64,000 bases of DNA. It comes from Zanthoxylum bungeanum. Taxonomy: Eukaryota; Streptophyta; Magnoliopsida; Sapindales; Rutaceae. The notes under the pieces are model-generated. The model searched no databases and was not told the DNA's origin. It saw nothing but the letters and a program-made list of their open reading frames with translations. The position numbers and the translations under genes are program-made. This document shows positions 11,140 to 21,815 of the stretch, one piece after another. The stretch spans positions 186,001 through 250,000 of the forward strand of contig SKCR01032771.1 in assembly GCA_019454045.1 (NCBI GenBank), in the 5' to 3' direction. How positions within the stretch are numbered: position 1 is the stretch's first letter; every line of letters begins with the position of its first letter.

Positions 11140-12240
11140 AAAAAAAGGGGGCTAGATGACCACCCATTGTCGCCTTGGGGACATCATAACTTCCCAAATA
11201 AGTATTCATTGGTTACTTTATAAAGAAAACTATCATGCACAAAACTCTAACTTATGGAGAAACCCATTTGCTCCAATCGACCTATATTTAACAACACATG
11301 GCCCAATCGACATGCTTCTCCCAATCGACATGAGAATACCCTCAAAATCCTCCAACATACCCAATCGGCCAAAAATTACTATAGGATTGTCATCTCCTCC
11401 ATACTACGTGAAAAAAATTATCTTATCTTTCAGACGATGAAGAATTGCCATCTCCTCCAAACTACATGGAAGGATTTTCATCTCCTCATTCGACCATGAA
11501 AGAACAAGGCGCATCCTTCCAATTTAACCAATTTTCCTACCATTCACCCCATACGACGAAGCAATGTGTCTTGCATTGGAATATCCAGCAGCCCCACTCT
11601 ACATGTATAAAGACTTGCCATGAGAAGGATGTCACATACGACAATACACAAATGAATACTTGGCATGGACATCCCAGTCGACATTACCAGATGGAAGAAG
11701 GCTTAGTATCTGACAGAGGGTCCACTCGACACGATAAGGAAAAAGTCTTGGCTATGAGCTGAGGTACCACTCCACACGACAAAGAAGAACTCCTAGCCAG
11801 GGGCTGAAGCACCACTCGACACGACAATGAACATATCTTAGTTAGGGGCTAAGGTTCCAGTCGACACGACATGGAGGAAGGATCATTTATTGGCTGAAGT
11901 TTCATTCGACACGACAGATAAGTAGGGTGAGTTGCCTAAAGTTCCAATCAACATTACATGGATACACATCATGAGGATGATATCACACTCGACAATACAA
12001 TGATGTAGTATCGGCTCAATGAAGATGCTTCAAATGAAGATTCATCATAAGGTGAATGTCCCACTGGACACTACACTCAACATGAGGTAAATGTCTCACT
12101 CTATATGACATGTATGAGGCTTACACTTATTTAAGATCCCATTCGACAAGACATTGATATCACATTCCTCAGAAGACATGAAATGTTAGTCATCATATCC
12201 ATACGCCATTGATTTAATACCGCAAACTCCAGACTACATA
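11140..12240 (+). other. Non-coding internal region of LTR element
   Basis: Short words such as actcgacacgac, cagtcgacatt and tcgacatgac recur irregularly every 50-70 bp between 11270 and 12150. This looks like the decayed beginning of the ordered arrays downstream. The small open frames here have no recognisable domain. Confidence 0.6.
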
Positions 12241-12249
12241 GGGAATCTT

Positions 12250-12560
12250 TTATCATGCCTAGTAGTATGAAAAATCTTTTGGACCTCCATCAGGTCCACT
12301 CGACCGACCTTCATCATGTTAGGTAGTATGAAAAATCATTTGGACCTCCATCAGGTCCACTCGACCGACCTTCATCAGGTTAGGTAGTATGAAAAATCCA
12401 TTGGACCTCCATCAGGTCCAATCGACCGGCCTTCATCAGATTAAGTGGTATGGAGAATCCCTTGGACCTCCATCAGGTCCAATCGACCGGTCTTCATCAG
12501 ATTAGGTAGTATGAAGAATCCTTTGGACCTCAATCGGGCCCAGTCGACCGACCTTCATCC
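12250..12560 (+). repeat. 61-bp minisatellite, about 5 copies
   Basis: Units carry agtatgaaaaatc, then ggacctccatcaggtcc, then tcgaccgaccttcatca. The agtatg word recurs at 12264, 12325 and 12386, and in diverged form near 12446, so the period is 61 bp. Confidence 0.85.
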
Positions 12561-12644
12561 AATCTAGTAGGATGATGACCCTCATGGACCTTCATCAGGT
12601 TCATTCGACTGTAGTCCCATGGTCTTCAGACGACATGGTATCAG

Positions 12645-12840
12645 ACTACAAGTCCTGTAGAATGAGGTATTATACCCTCATTGACCTTAATCAGGTCTTG
12701 TAGAATGAGGAATTATACATTCATTGACCTTTGTCAGGTCTTGTAGAATGAGGAATGAGAACCTTCATTGACCTTTGTCAGGTCTTGTAGAATGAGGAAT
12801 GAGAACCCTCATTGACATTCTTCAGGTCTAGTAGAGTGAG
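12645..12840 (+). repeat. 43-44-bp minisatellite, about 4 copies
   Basis: caggtcttgtagaatgagg recurs at 12692, 12735 and 12779 with diverged copies on both sides. It is distinct from the 61-bp unit but shares the gacctt...tcaggtc core, so the arrays probably derive from one ancestral word. Confidence 0.8.
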
Positions 12841-13090
12841 AAGTGATGACCTTCTTGGACCATTATCAAGTCCATTCGACAGGTCCATACGACCGTAGTC
12901 TCATGGACCCTCATCAGGAGAATGGGTGATAACCTTCATAGACCTTCATCCGGTCTAGTAGTATGATAAGGAAATACTCTTGGACCATCGTCAGGTCTGT
13001 AGAGTGAAGACTTTCATAGACCTTCATCTGGTCCAAACGACATTGAAGAGTCCTCTGGTCATTTGACCCGTAGTATGAGGATTATCCTAA

Positions 13091-13800
13091 CCTTCATCTG
13101 GTTCAGTCGACCGGGGACTTCCCCCATGGACTCATGTCGAGTCAACTGAAGACATGGACTTCCTACAGTCCATACGACAATGTCGTGTGAAATAACTCAT
13201 GAACCTTCATCTGGTTCAGTCGACCGGGGAAATCCCCCATGGACTCATGTCGAGTCAAATGAAGACATAGACTTCCTACAGTCCATACGAAAATGTCGTG
13301 TGAAACAACTCCTGAACCTTCATCTGGTTCAGTCGACCGGGGACATCCCCCATGGACTCATGTCGAGTCAAATGAAGACATAGACTTCCTACAGTCCATA
13401 CGACAATGTCGTGTGAAATAACTCATGAACCATCATCTGGTTCAGTCGACCGGGGACATCCCCCATGGACTCATGTCGAGTCAAATGAAGACATAGATTT
13501 CCTACAGTCCATACGACAATGTCGTGTGAAACAACTCCTGAACCTTCATCTGGTTCAGTCGACCGGGGACATCCCCCATGGACTCATGTCGAGTCAAATG
13601 AAGACATAGACTTCCTACAGTCCATACGACAATGTTGTGTGAAATAACTCATTAACCTTCATCTGGTTCAGTCGACCGGGGAAATCCCCCATGGACTTAT
13701 GTCGAGTCAAATTTAGACATGGACTTCCCTCAGTCCATACGACATGTCGAGTGAAAGTAACTCCTGAACTCTCTTATGGTTCAGTCGACCGGGGACATCC
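13091..13800 (+). repeat. 113-bp minisatellite with 226-bp dimer order
   Basis: The word ccttcatctg (or ccatcatctg) recurs at 13091, 13204, 13317, 13430, 13543 and 13656, exactly 113 bp apart. Alternate copies carry aataactcat and aacaactcct before it, so the true repeat is a 226-bp dimer. The paired 67-aa open frames at 13180 and 13406 are 226 bp apart for this reason and are not genes. Copies decay after 13740. Confidence 0.9.
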
Positions 13801-14135
13801 CTCATGAACTCATGTCGAGTCAAGTTGTAGACATATATTACACATGTCGTATGACATATATCCTGACCTTCATCTGGTTTAGTCGACTGGGTACTTCCTC
13901 AATGGCTCTTGTAGAGTCAAGTTCATGATCCTGACCTTCATCTAGCTCATTCGACTGGACACATCCACGATGGATCATGTAGAGTTAAGTTCGTAACTTG
14001 ACATTCGTTTGGTTTAATCAATAGGCAGTATCGACGCTCAAGTACACCTTCATCCTATAGTCTCGACACGCGCGTCAAATACTCTCCAAGCTAAGGACTC
14101 TTGACTTAGAGAGTATGGGACAATCTGTACGGGCC

Positions 14136-14740
14136 AAATTTGGTCCAAGGTTAATTTCAACCTTTCGCCTCAGGCCCACTGCTAAATGCACCCCCGAAAC
14201 CCCATAACCGAACCCAAAGACATTGTGCAGGCCCAGGCTCAGAGAAACATCATACCCAAAGACCGATACATGAACCCATTTAAATACCAACCCATGAAAC
14301 ATCCAGACCCATAACTACCCTTCATGACTGCCCATAACTGCCTCTTCAAGACTCGACTGTTACAATCACCCAAAACTTATAAACAATTAAGGCATTCATG
14401 AGTCCCACCTCGAATCGCCTATAAGAGGAACCAAAGTCCAGAAGAGAAGGGGCATGTAAGCTCTTCTACCCATACCTCAAGCAATATTCTCTCTATAGAC
14501 CTCCTACCTACAGCCCACACGGTAGCTCACAAGAATCAAGGTAATCTCTAAGCTTGCTCCTTCTTCAACGGTATTAATAGATCACTTTCATCACTGACTT
14601 AAGCGTCGGAGTGCCCCCGGCACCCACCACACCGGTGGGTAGTCTACTCCCGCTCACTCTACCTTTGTTTTGCAGGATCGCTAGTGCCCTCAACCTACAA
14701 ATTCTCGATTGTGGACCTCGGGCGAAAACTAGCATCCACA
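14136..14740 (+). repeat. 3' LTR
   Basis: Starts TGTACGGGCC and ends GCATCCACA, matching the 5' LTR. The sequence just before it (gagagtatgggacaatc) is a poor polypurine tract. Confidence 0.9.
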
Positions 14741-14745
14741 ATATG

Positions 14746-15533
14746 ACGTGATTAAAAAGCTTAAAATGTTTAACTTATATATATATATATATTCTTTACA
14801 AGATTATCTGTGATATTATTCAAAAATTAATTAGATAGTATAATCTATTTTCTTGTTATAATATGGTTATTATTTAATAGATTTATTAATTTATTTTTAT
14901 AATTTAATAGTATTTTTTAATTATAATAGGTTAATATAATATATTTTCTTATTATAATGCAGTTCTTATAAAATTATAATATGTATTTTCATTGTAAAGA
15001 TATTTTAATTTTATAATTTAATAATAAAATATTAATTATAAATGTTAATTGTAGAGATTAAGTGTCACATATGTTTTTAATTTAATGAGAGATTATAATA
15101 TTTTTTCTTATTATAATAGGTTTCTTTATTTTAATTTTATAATTTAATAATAATAAATTAAAATACTAATTAAATTAATAGATTTCTTATTTTAATAGTA
15201 GATTATGTTTTTATATTGTAATATATTTCTTATGTTAATAATTTATTATTTTAATTTTATAATTTAATAATAAAAAAATAATTTTAGAGATATTTTAATT
15301 TTATACTTTAATAATAATAAATTAATTGTAGAGATTGTGTTAATTGTAGATAATTTAATAGTATTTTTTTAATATGACCGTCTAATATGTTTTCTAGTTA
15401 TAATATAATTCTTATAAAATTATATGTATTTTTTTTGTAATATGATTTTTATTTAATATATTTATTAATTTAATTTTATTACTTTAATACAGAGCCGCCA
15501 CATGGCATGATGATGAGACTTAAATATGTTTAA

Positions 15534-15567
<34 letters not shown>

Positions 15568-15836
15568 TTATTGGTATATCAAATTATCAATAATGTTATG
15601 TTGAATACCCTATGTTTGGCATGTTATCAATAATATACAAATTATGAAATTTTATTTACTCGTCCACCCGAAAATTGGAAAGTGTAGCAAATGTCCATAT
15701 ATCATTAAACATATACATACCTCATGTTTGATACACTTTCCATCGTATACTTAAATTTTTTACACTTTTAATGTACTTTTCAATATTTTGGTGGATCAGT
15801 GAAAAAAAATTCAAGATTTGAGTATATACCGACCAA
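14746..15836. repeat. AT-rich degenerate repeats and (TA)n tracts
   Basis: Between 14750 and 15500 the phrases ttattttaatag, attatgtttttatattgtaat and ttttataatttaataata recur many times with drift, without one fixed period. TA microsatellites lie at 14776-14794 and 15536-15565. No gene is seen. Confidence 0.6.
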
Positions 15837-15841
15837 CAATG

Positions 15842-18550
15842 TGTTGTATGCCCGACAAGCAAATATATTCGAAACATGATTGATTAATAATTTTGTGATT
15901 CTATTTTATTTCATGTATGCATTTTGACTTGCTTTATAAAATTCATGAAAATTTCGTGATTATTTATGTAGCTTTAAATTAAACATATATGTGTATGTAA
16001 AATGTTACATACATATATGCATGGATAAAATTTAAAGAGTAATAATCAAAATTTGTCCATGACTATGATTTGAAGTTGGGAATCTTCAAATCCAAAGTCA
16101 TAAATACAGTTCATTTCATTATGAATTGTATAGTTATATCCAGACTATATTATGTAGAGACATAAAAATGAATGTGTTTTATATAATAAGATTATATTGT
16201 ACAAGACCAGATAAAATTGAAAAGTTCTAATAATTTCCGTTAAATAAAAAACATCAATTTTATCATAATGATGGTCATATATGTGATGATCTTAATTCAT
16301 TGTATTTAACAGACTCATATATCATATTAATTTATTCTTTAATTTACTCGGTATGGTTTTGTATTTATTACATTTCGTAAACCTTGTATTTTGGGAATGA
16401 GTTGAAGGAATAGCTGGGAATGCTAACCTGATATAATGAAATCTGTTCATAAGATTCCCTTATTTGTTAGTTCAGGACCTGAACGATTAGCGCGCAAATT
16501 CATAAAAATTATTAATTAATTGTTCACTTGAGAACTAACGGAAGTAAAGGATAAAGATGTAATTGGAGAGGTTAACGGATTTTTTATACCTAGCTCCTTA
16601 ACGAATCTGTTATAGAGGATCACTACATAAGTAATGACTATATCAATGGACGAATACTTTGAGTAATTAATTCTATAATTCTGAGAGTGCAATTCTGGGT
16701 ATTTAGTGGAGTTACTCCAGAATTAATAATTTTCGTTTGATTAATAAAAGAGTTTATAATTAATCGACGAAATTATTGGAGCTTAGAATTATAGGTTCAT
16801 CGGTCCCCTCGTCGTCTTCTATCACTATTCGAACGATTATAATTGCGAAGAAAAATAGTTAGGAATTATTTAAAATAATTATGAATTATTTTACACTCTA
16901 ATTATTCCATGTAACTCTTGTTTGGAAATTATGACAAATGTTGTCCTAAAATATTTATCAATAGATAATGTATCTATTTATTAAATTATAAAAATTAATA
17001 TTTATTTAATTTGATTAATTAAATTTTAATTTAATGAGATAATATTTTCAAAAGTTGAAAATTTTAAAAATTATTTTTTAATGAATTATCTTTGATAATT
17101 TATAGGATAAATATCAAAGGATTTTAATTTTGATTTTTTTTGAAAATTAAAATTAATAATATCCTTAATGGATAAGAATTTGATTTTGATAAAAGTTAAT
17201 CAAAAGAGAAAATAATTTTTTCAAAAAGATAAAACGTGAGCAAGTGTTGCTGTTTTTATGGGATTGAAATTTTGATCAAAATCAAATAGTAACAACAAAT
17301 CCTATCAAAAAGAATAAAAACGTGTGTGCTGTTTGTTTTTGTAGAAGATGACTTTTGATCAAAAACAAGAGAACAACAAGAAACAAAAACAGAGGCTGTA
17401 AAGAGAAAATAAAGAAAAATAGTTTTCTTTTATTTTTTCTTAAGTTTGATTTTGAGAAAATCAAAAGGAAACAGCATCCAGGATTCGTCTCATGTGCTGA
17501 GTACACAAATCCTTCACAAATTAGAGTGTTCCTCGCATTTATTTTCACGCCCACACGTGCCGTTTGAGGTGAGGAGATAAGACGAGGAAGATCGTGGTTC
17601 AAAGAATAGATTTACAAAGATATACATATCTGCAGGTATATTTCTTACTTGAGTTCTAAATATTTTATTATTAATATACTAGAAAATACGGATCCGGTTT
17701 TGATTGTTCATGTATGAAAAAATAAATTTTTTTTTCCTGTTACCCAACACTAGGGGTGGGCGCGGTTCGGTTTGGTTCGGTTTTTACCAAAAACCGAACC
17801 AAACCATATTTTACGGTTCGGATTTTTTACCTCTCAAACCAAACCATTAAATAACGGTTTGGTTCAGATTGAAAATTTTTTAAACCAGCGGTTTACTGAT
17901 TGGTTCGGTTTACAGATTATTACATTTAAAATAAATTTTCATCCACTTAAGTGAAGAAAAAAAATCTAGTCTATCCAACAAAAAGTATGAAGTACTAGGG
18001 TGTAAGCTGTGACTCCAGGAAACGCATGCACTCCATTAAGGATTGAAAAATGAGGCACAATTAATTATTATATTTTTTAAAAATTACCTTGAATAATGAT
18101 GTTACCATCATTCTAATTAAGAGACAAATCCAACATCTTACTTTCAAGAATGATGATGCTACCATAAAACAAAAAATTTAAGAATAAAAGTATTAACAAA
18201 TAAATTGAAGAATAAAAGTATTAACAAAAAATTTAAGAATAAAAGTATTAACATACTAATAAAAATAAAACATAAAATAAAATTAAAATACAAATACAAA
18301 TTTTTTTATAAAAATATATATATATTTTTTAATTATAACGGTTCGGTTCGGTTTAACAGGTGCGGTTCGGATTAGCTCCTGAACCGAACCGTAAACCGTT
18401 TGGGGTGGGCCAATCCGAACCGCAAACCGAAACGTTAGAAAAAAAAAACCGTAAATTCGGTTCGGTTTGCGATTTGGTTCGATTCGGTCGGTTTTTTTGC
18501 CCACCCTACCCAACACGATTTCCGCTGCGCATGAACTCTGAAAACCAACA
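15842..18550 (+). mobile_element. Solo LTR, copia-like, with nested MITE
   Basis: Starts TGTTGTATGCCCGACAAG and ends GAAAACCAACA, with an exact 5-bp target duplication CAATG at 15837-15841 and 18551-18555. The span is 2709 bp, or about 1943 bp without the MITE at 17751-18508 and its duplicated target. Typical LTR words include ggttcatcggtcccctcg near 16794 and a cgatttccgctgcgcatg block just before the end. No internal coding region exists. The open frames at 17282-17602 are low-complexity LTR sequence. Copia affiliation is inferred from the LTR style. Confidence 0.75.
17751..18508. mobile_element. hAT-type MITE, family A, nested in solo LTR
   Basis: A 758-bp sister of the element at 5589-6291. 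It starts TAGGGGTGGGCG and ends GCCCACCCTA, having lost one C from the right tip. It is flanked by an exact 8-bp duplication, CCCAACAC, at 17743-17750 and 18509-18516. The sub-terminal GGTTCGG/CCGAACC words and the internal block with gatgttaccatcattctaa are shared with the first copy. It has no transposase. Confidence 0.9.
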
Positions 18551-18555
18551 CAATG

Positions 18556-19129
18556 GAGGGTGATTGTACTTGTAAGCTTTAAGTGGATTGGGGTTTGAGA
18601 GGGTATAGTAATATAAAGTAAAATAAACTTTGGAGTTTGAGAATGAGTGTTTTGGAGAGGTATTGTTTTTTTAGATTATTTCATATGTTGAAAACTCCCC
18701 CAAAACCTCATTATTCATAACACTCCAAATTAGAGTGTTATGATGGTTTAAAATTTTTGAATTCTAAAAATATTGCCATTAGCTTTTCAATATTCTCAAT
18801 TTGTTCATTGATTAAATCATTTTCATTACCACACAATTGTTCATCATTTTACGGTAATGATTTTTGGAAATTAATTAAATTATATTTAATATTAATTTTT
18901 AGTCTGAAATAAATTTTTTTTTTAAAAAAAAAATCTAATCAATTTATATATTTATAATAATTATTTACATTGGAAGGGTAATTCTGTATTTTTATATTTA
19001 ATCTTACTTTACAATACCTTCCAACCAAACACAACAACATTATTAAACCATCATTTTACCATATCATACTTCCAAACATAAAAATATAACTTACTTTTGA
19101 AATTACCTACATGCACACTAAAACAGCAA
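18556..19129. other. Intergenic DNA, no gene seen
   Basis: Nothing bounded is recognisable. The segment near 19020 (ccaaccaaacac) resembles a transposon tip, but I find no partner. Confidence 0.45.
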
Positions 19130-20460
19130 CTACTATACCCAAAATGGGGTGAATTGAGTATGAGACAAAATAATACGAAATTAAAAATCTTGTCAATTTT
19201 AAGCTTCTTAGTTGGTGGCTTTACTAATTACGCTTAATGTGCAATTTTCTCAATCAATATGTTTTACCAAATGCAATTTTCTAAGTGAAATGTAAATATA
19301 AAATAAAACTTGTGATAAATAAAAGGAGTAAGGGATAGAGAAATTTGACATCGTGATTTATAATGGTTCGGCCAACAATGCCTACATCCACTCCTCCAAG
19401 CCGCGCTTGGAGCTTTCCACTATGCAAATGCGAACCCATACATTACACCGAGAGTTTTTTGTGGCTCACTCACAAACCAAGAGTTTTGTCTTTAGGTTCA
19501 CCTCAAACCTTTACGCATAGATTTTTGTCCCTAGGTTTACTCTTAAACCTTTACAATGAGAGTTTTATTCCTAGACTTACTCCAAACCTTTTACAACAAA
19601 ATTATCTTTTTGAATATTGTCACTCAACAAGGGATTTCTACAACCATAAGTGTTTAAGACATAAAAAGTTTCACAACTCATCTTGGGTACTCACAAAGAT
19701 AAAGAAGATTAAGAGTGTGAGTTGCTAACCCAAGTAATCTCAAGCTCACTAAATGGGTATGAAGATGTAATGTATGAGCTTTGATGATTAAGAGAGTATA
19801 TGATAAAAAAAGGTTAAAGAAAACTCTATGTTTTTGCTTTGTATAAAATGAATGAAGGTTGTAGAACTTTGCAAAAACGAAATGAGGATTCAACTTATAG
19901 TGAAAGTGAAAATTACCACAGCTTTCTGTCCTGAGATCGGTATATCGGTCTACAGTGCCGATATGCCGGTCCTGCAAATTCAAACGGCTATATTCAGAAT
20001 ATGATCGTTGAGCATAAAACGCATGACCTACCAGAGACACCGGTATGCTGGTTCAGGTGCCGGTCACAATGCATAAATATATGTTTTGAAGATTAAAACA
20101 TTATGCACATGACCCAAATGTATTTTATGAATGTGTATGAGTCCTATGAGTTTAGAATACTTAAATTATCAACTCACTTACATTGAGAGCCCTAAGTTAT
20201 AAGTCTTCAAACTTGATTTCTTCATTTAGCTCTTGAGGTTTCATATCCAATATGTTTTGACATCTTTCTCGCGAATGCAAGTCGAAATCGCTAGCGTTGC
20301 ATTATCAAAATCTTTCAACGAGTGCAATGACGCTTACAACTTTTCTTTACCTCTTATTATCTTATCTTACCATACTTTAATAAACTTCCTTACACTCAAT
20401 CCAAATAAAAGATTAGTGTTTTTAAATCTATTATCAAAGGATTTCAAATAATTTTAAACA
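19130..20460. mobile_element. Probable LTR remnant
   Basis: It opens near aaaatggggtgaattgag, a common phrase at LTR starts in plants. It carries a ataatggttcggcc block at 19360, regularly spaced ggttcacctcaaacc-like phrases at 19490-19590, and ggtatatcggtct / ccgatatgccggt phrases at 19938-19970. It ends near ttttaaaca at 20460. No target duplication was found, so the limits are approximate. The 121- and 120-aa open frames here have no domain. Confidence 0.4.
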
Positions 20461-21500
20461 CCGCTAAACGGGTGATAAGACTGATCTAATATCCAAAAAA
20501 AAATGATTATACTTAGAAAAATGATGATTAGAGAGTTAACAGTAGTATGATTAACTTGAGCAAGACAGATCAATAATAATGAAAAAAACTTGGGTACTCG
20601 AGTGTAATACTCGGCTTCCATTAATTTATTGCCAAGGACATACCTCCTCAACCAATCATAAGAAAATATCAAATGCTTAGATGATAAGAATTTAGTTGCA
20701 GGATGCAATTGTTTGTCGGATTATCCAAGACTCTCTCTCGATTGCCCCCATATTTAAATTAATTAATTAAAATATCTTGTATACCAATCATGAAGATTTG
20801 AAGACTACATAACGAAATGGGAACAAGTGGTAACGAAAACTCTCCAGTTTAAGCGAATCGAATCACTGATTTTTTTATCGATTAATCACTTATTAATCAC
20901 TGTTTTTTTTTTTTTTTTAAATCGTCTAAATTATAAAAGATTCATTTTCTTTTTGTCTTCACTATTCTTCTTTTTCCTTAAAGACTTTAGACATCTTTCT
21001 TAATTTTCATATTGTTTAGTTTCTTCTCATCATAGATGGATGATTTATAGTGTTTTTTGAAAAATTTTGAAATATGAATTTTGAATTTTTCTTATATCAA
21101 TTATACAAAATATCAAATTCACTCTCATCGATTAATTTTTGATTTATCTCTCGCTCTTAAAACAATTTACTAGAGCTTCCGCTTAAACTGCTGTAGATTC
21201 CGCTTAACTGCGAGAACCAAAGTAACATGGAGATAACATAATTTTAATATTTAACTTTTATCTCTATGTTAACAAGAAGATTAGTTTAGTTAATTTAGTT
21301 AATATGGGTATCAGAAAAACATTTTTTTTAAATATATATATATATATATATTTGGGTGCAGAGTCCAGGGACCTGCCTACAGTCACAGGGCTCATAGTTG
21401 CTTTGGCAGGACAACAGACAAAAAGAAAACAGGGCCTCCCATTCGAGGCCACTGTAATAAATTTTCTTTTTAAAATATATATATAAAGAGAAAAATCTTT
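20461..21500. other. Spacer upstream of CTP synthase
   Basis: AT-rich DNA with a TA tract at 21334-21352. An unusually GC-rich insert of about 110 bp (21354-21460) contains cctgcctacagtcacagggc; it is unexplained and has no partner elsewhere in the window. I see no gene. Confidence 0.45.
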
Positions 21501-21539
21501 TTCTTTTTTTAATTTTTAATTTTTTGTAATAAAGTTGAT

Positions 21540-21815
21540 TAAGGTGGCAATTTGTATATAAAAAGCCGCCAACACTCACCAAAACCAGAACCAATTTCCT
21601 TCTGTTTCTTGCATTGCATTCTTGTTCTCTCTCTTGGTTTTCAGCTTTGACTAGCTAGTTACAGTCTCTTGGTTGGTTCCATTTGTCTCGCTTAGTTATT
21701 GTTCTTTGCACTTCCTTATCCAAAACTACTAAGACAGTTCCATTGTTGAATTAATTAAATATCAAAGAACAGGTTCCAGTTTTGTTCATCTTCTTCTTCT
21801 TCTGAATCAGAGACA
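21540..21815 (+). promoter_or_regulatory. Likely promoter and 5' UTR of CTP synthase
   Basis: A TATA-like tatataaaa lies at 21555-21563. It is followed by a pyrimidine-rich leader (ttctgtttcttgcattg, ttgttctctctcttgg) running up to a (CTT)n stretch just before the ATG. The transcription start is inferred only from this layout. Confidence 0.5.

Larger units (their letters stand above)
9346..14740 (+). mobile_element. Non-autonomous gag-only LTR retrotransposon
   Basis: A complete 5.4-kb element. Two highly similar LTRs (616 and 605 bp) enclose a primer-binding site, a broken gag region and about 3 kb of minisatellite DNA. The flanks show a 5-bp near-duplication, ATGTG (9341-9345) against ATATG (14741-14745). 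I see no protease, reverse transcriptase, RNase H or integrase in any frame, so it must have depended on another element for mobility. This is the layout called TR-GAG. The gag type and PBS place it with Ty3-type elements; the lineage is inference. Confidence 0.85.

Noticed and set aside
13180..13609. Two paired 67-aa open frames
   Set aside because: They are the 226-bp dimer of the minisatellite read twice. There is no codon signal and no domain.
17282..17602. 106-aa hydrophobic open frame on -
   Set aside because: It is low-complexity AT-rich sequence within a solo LTR, with no conserved domain.
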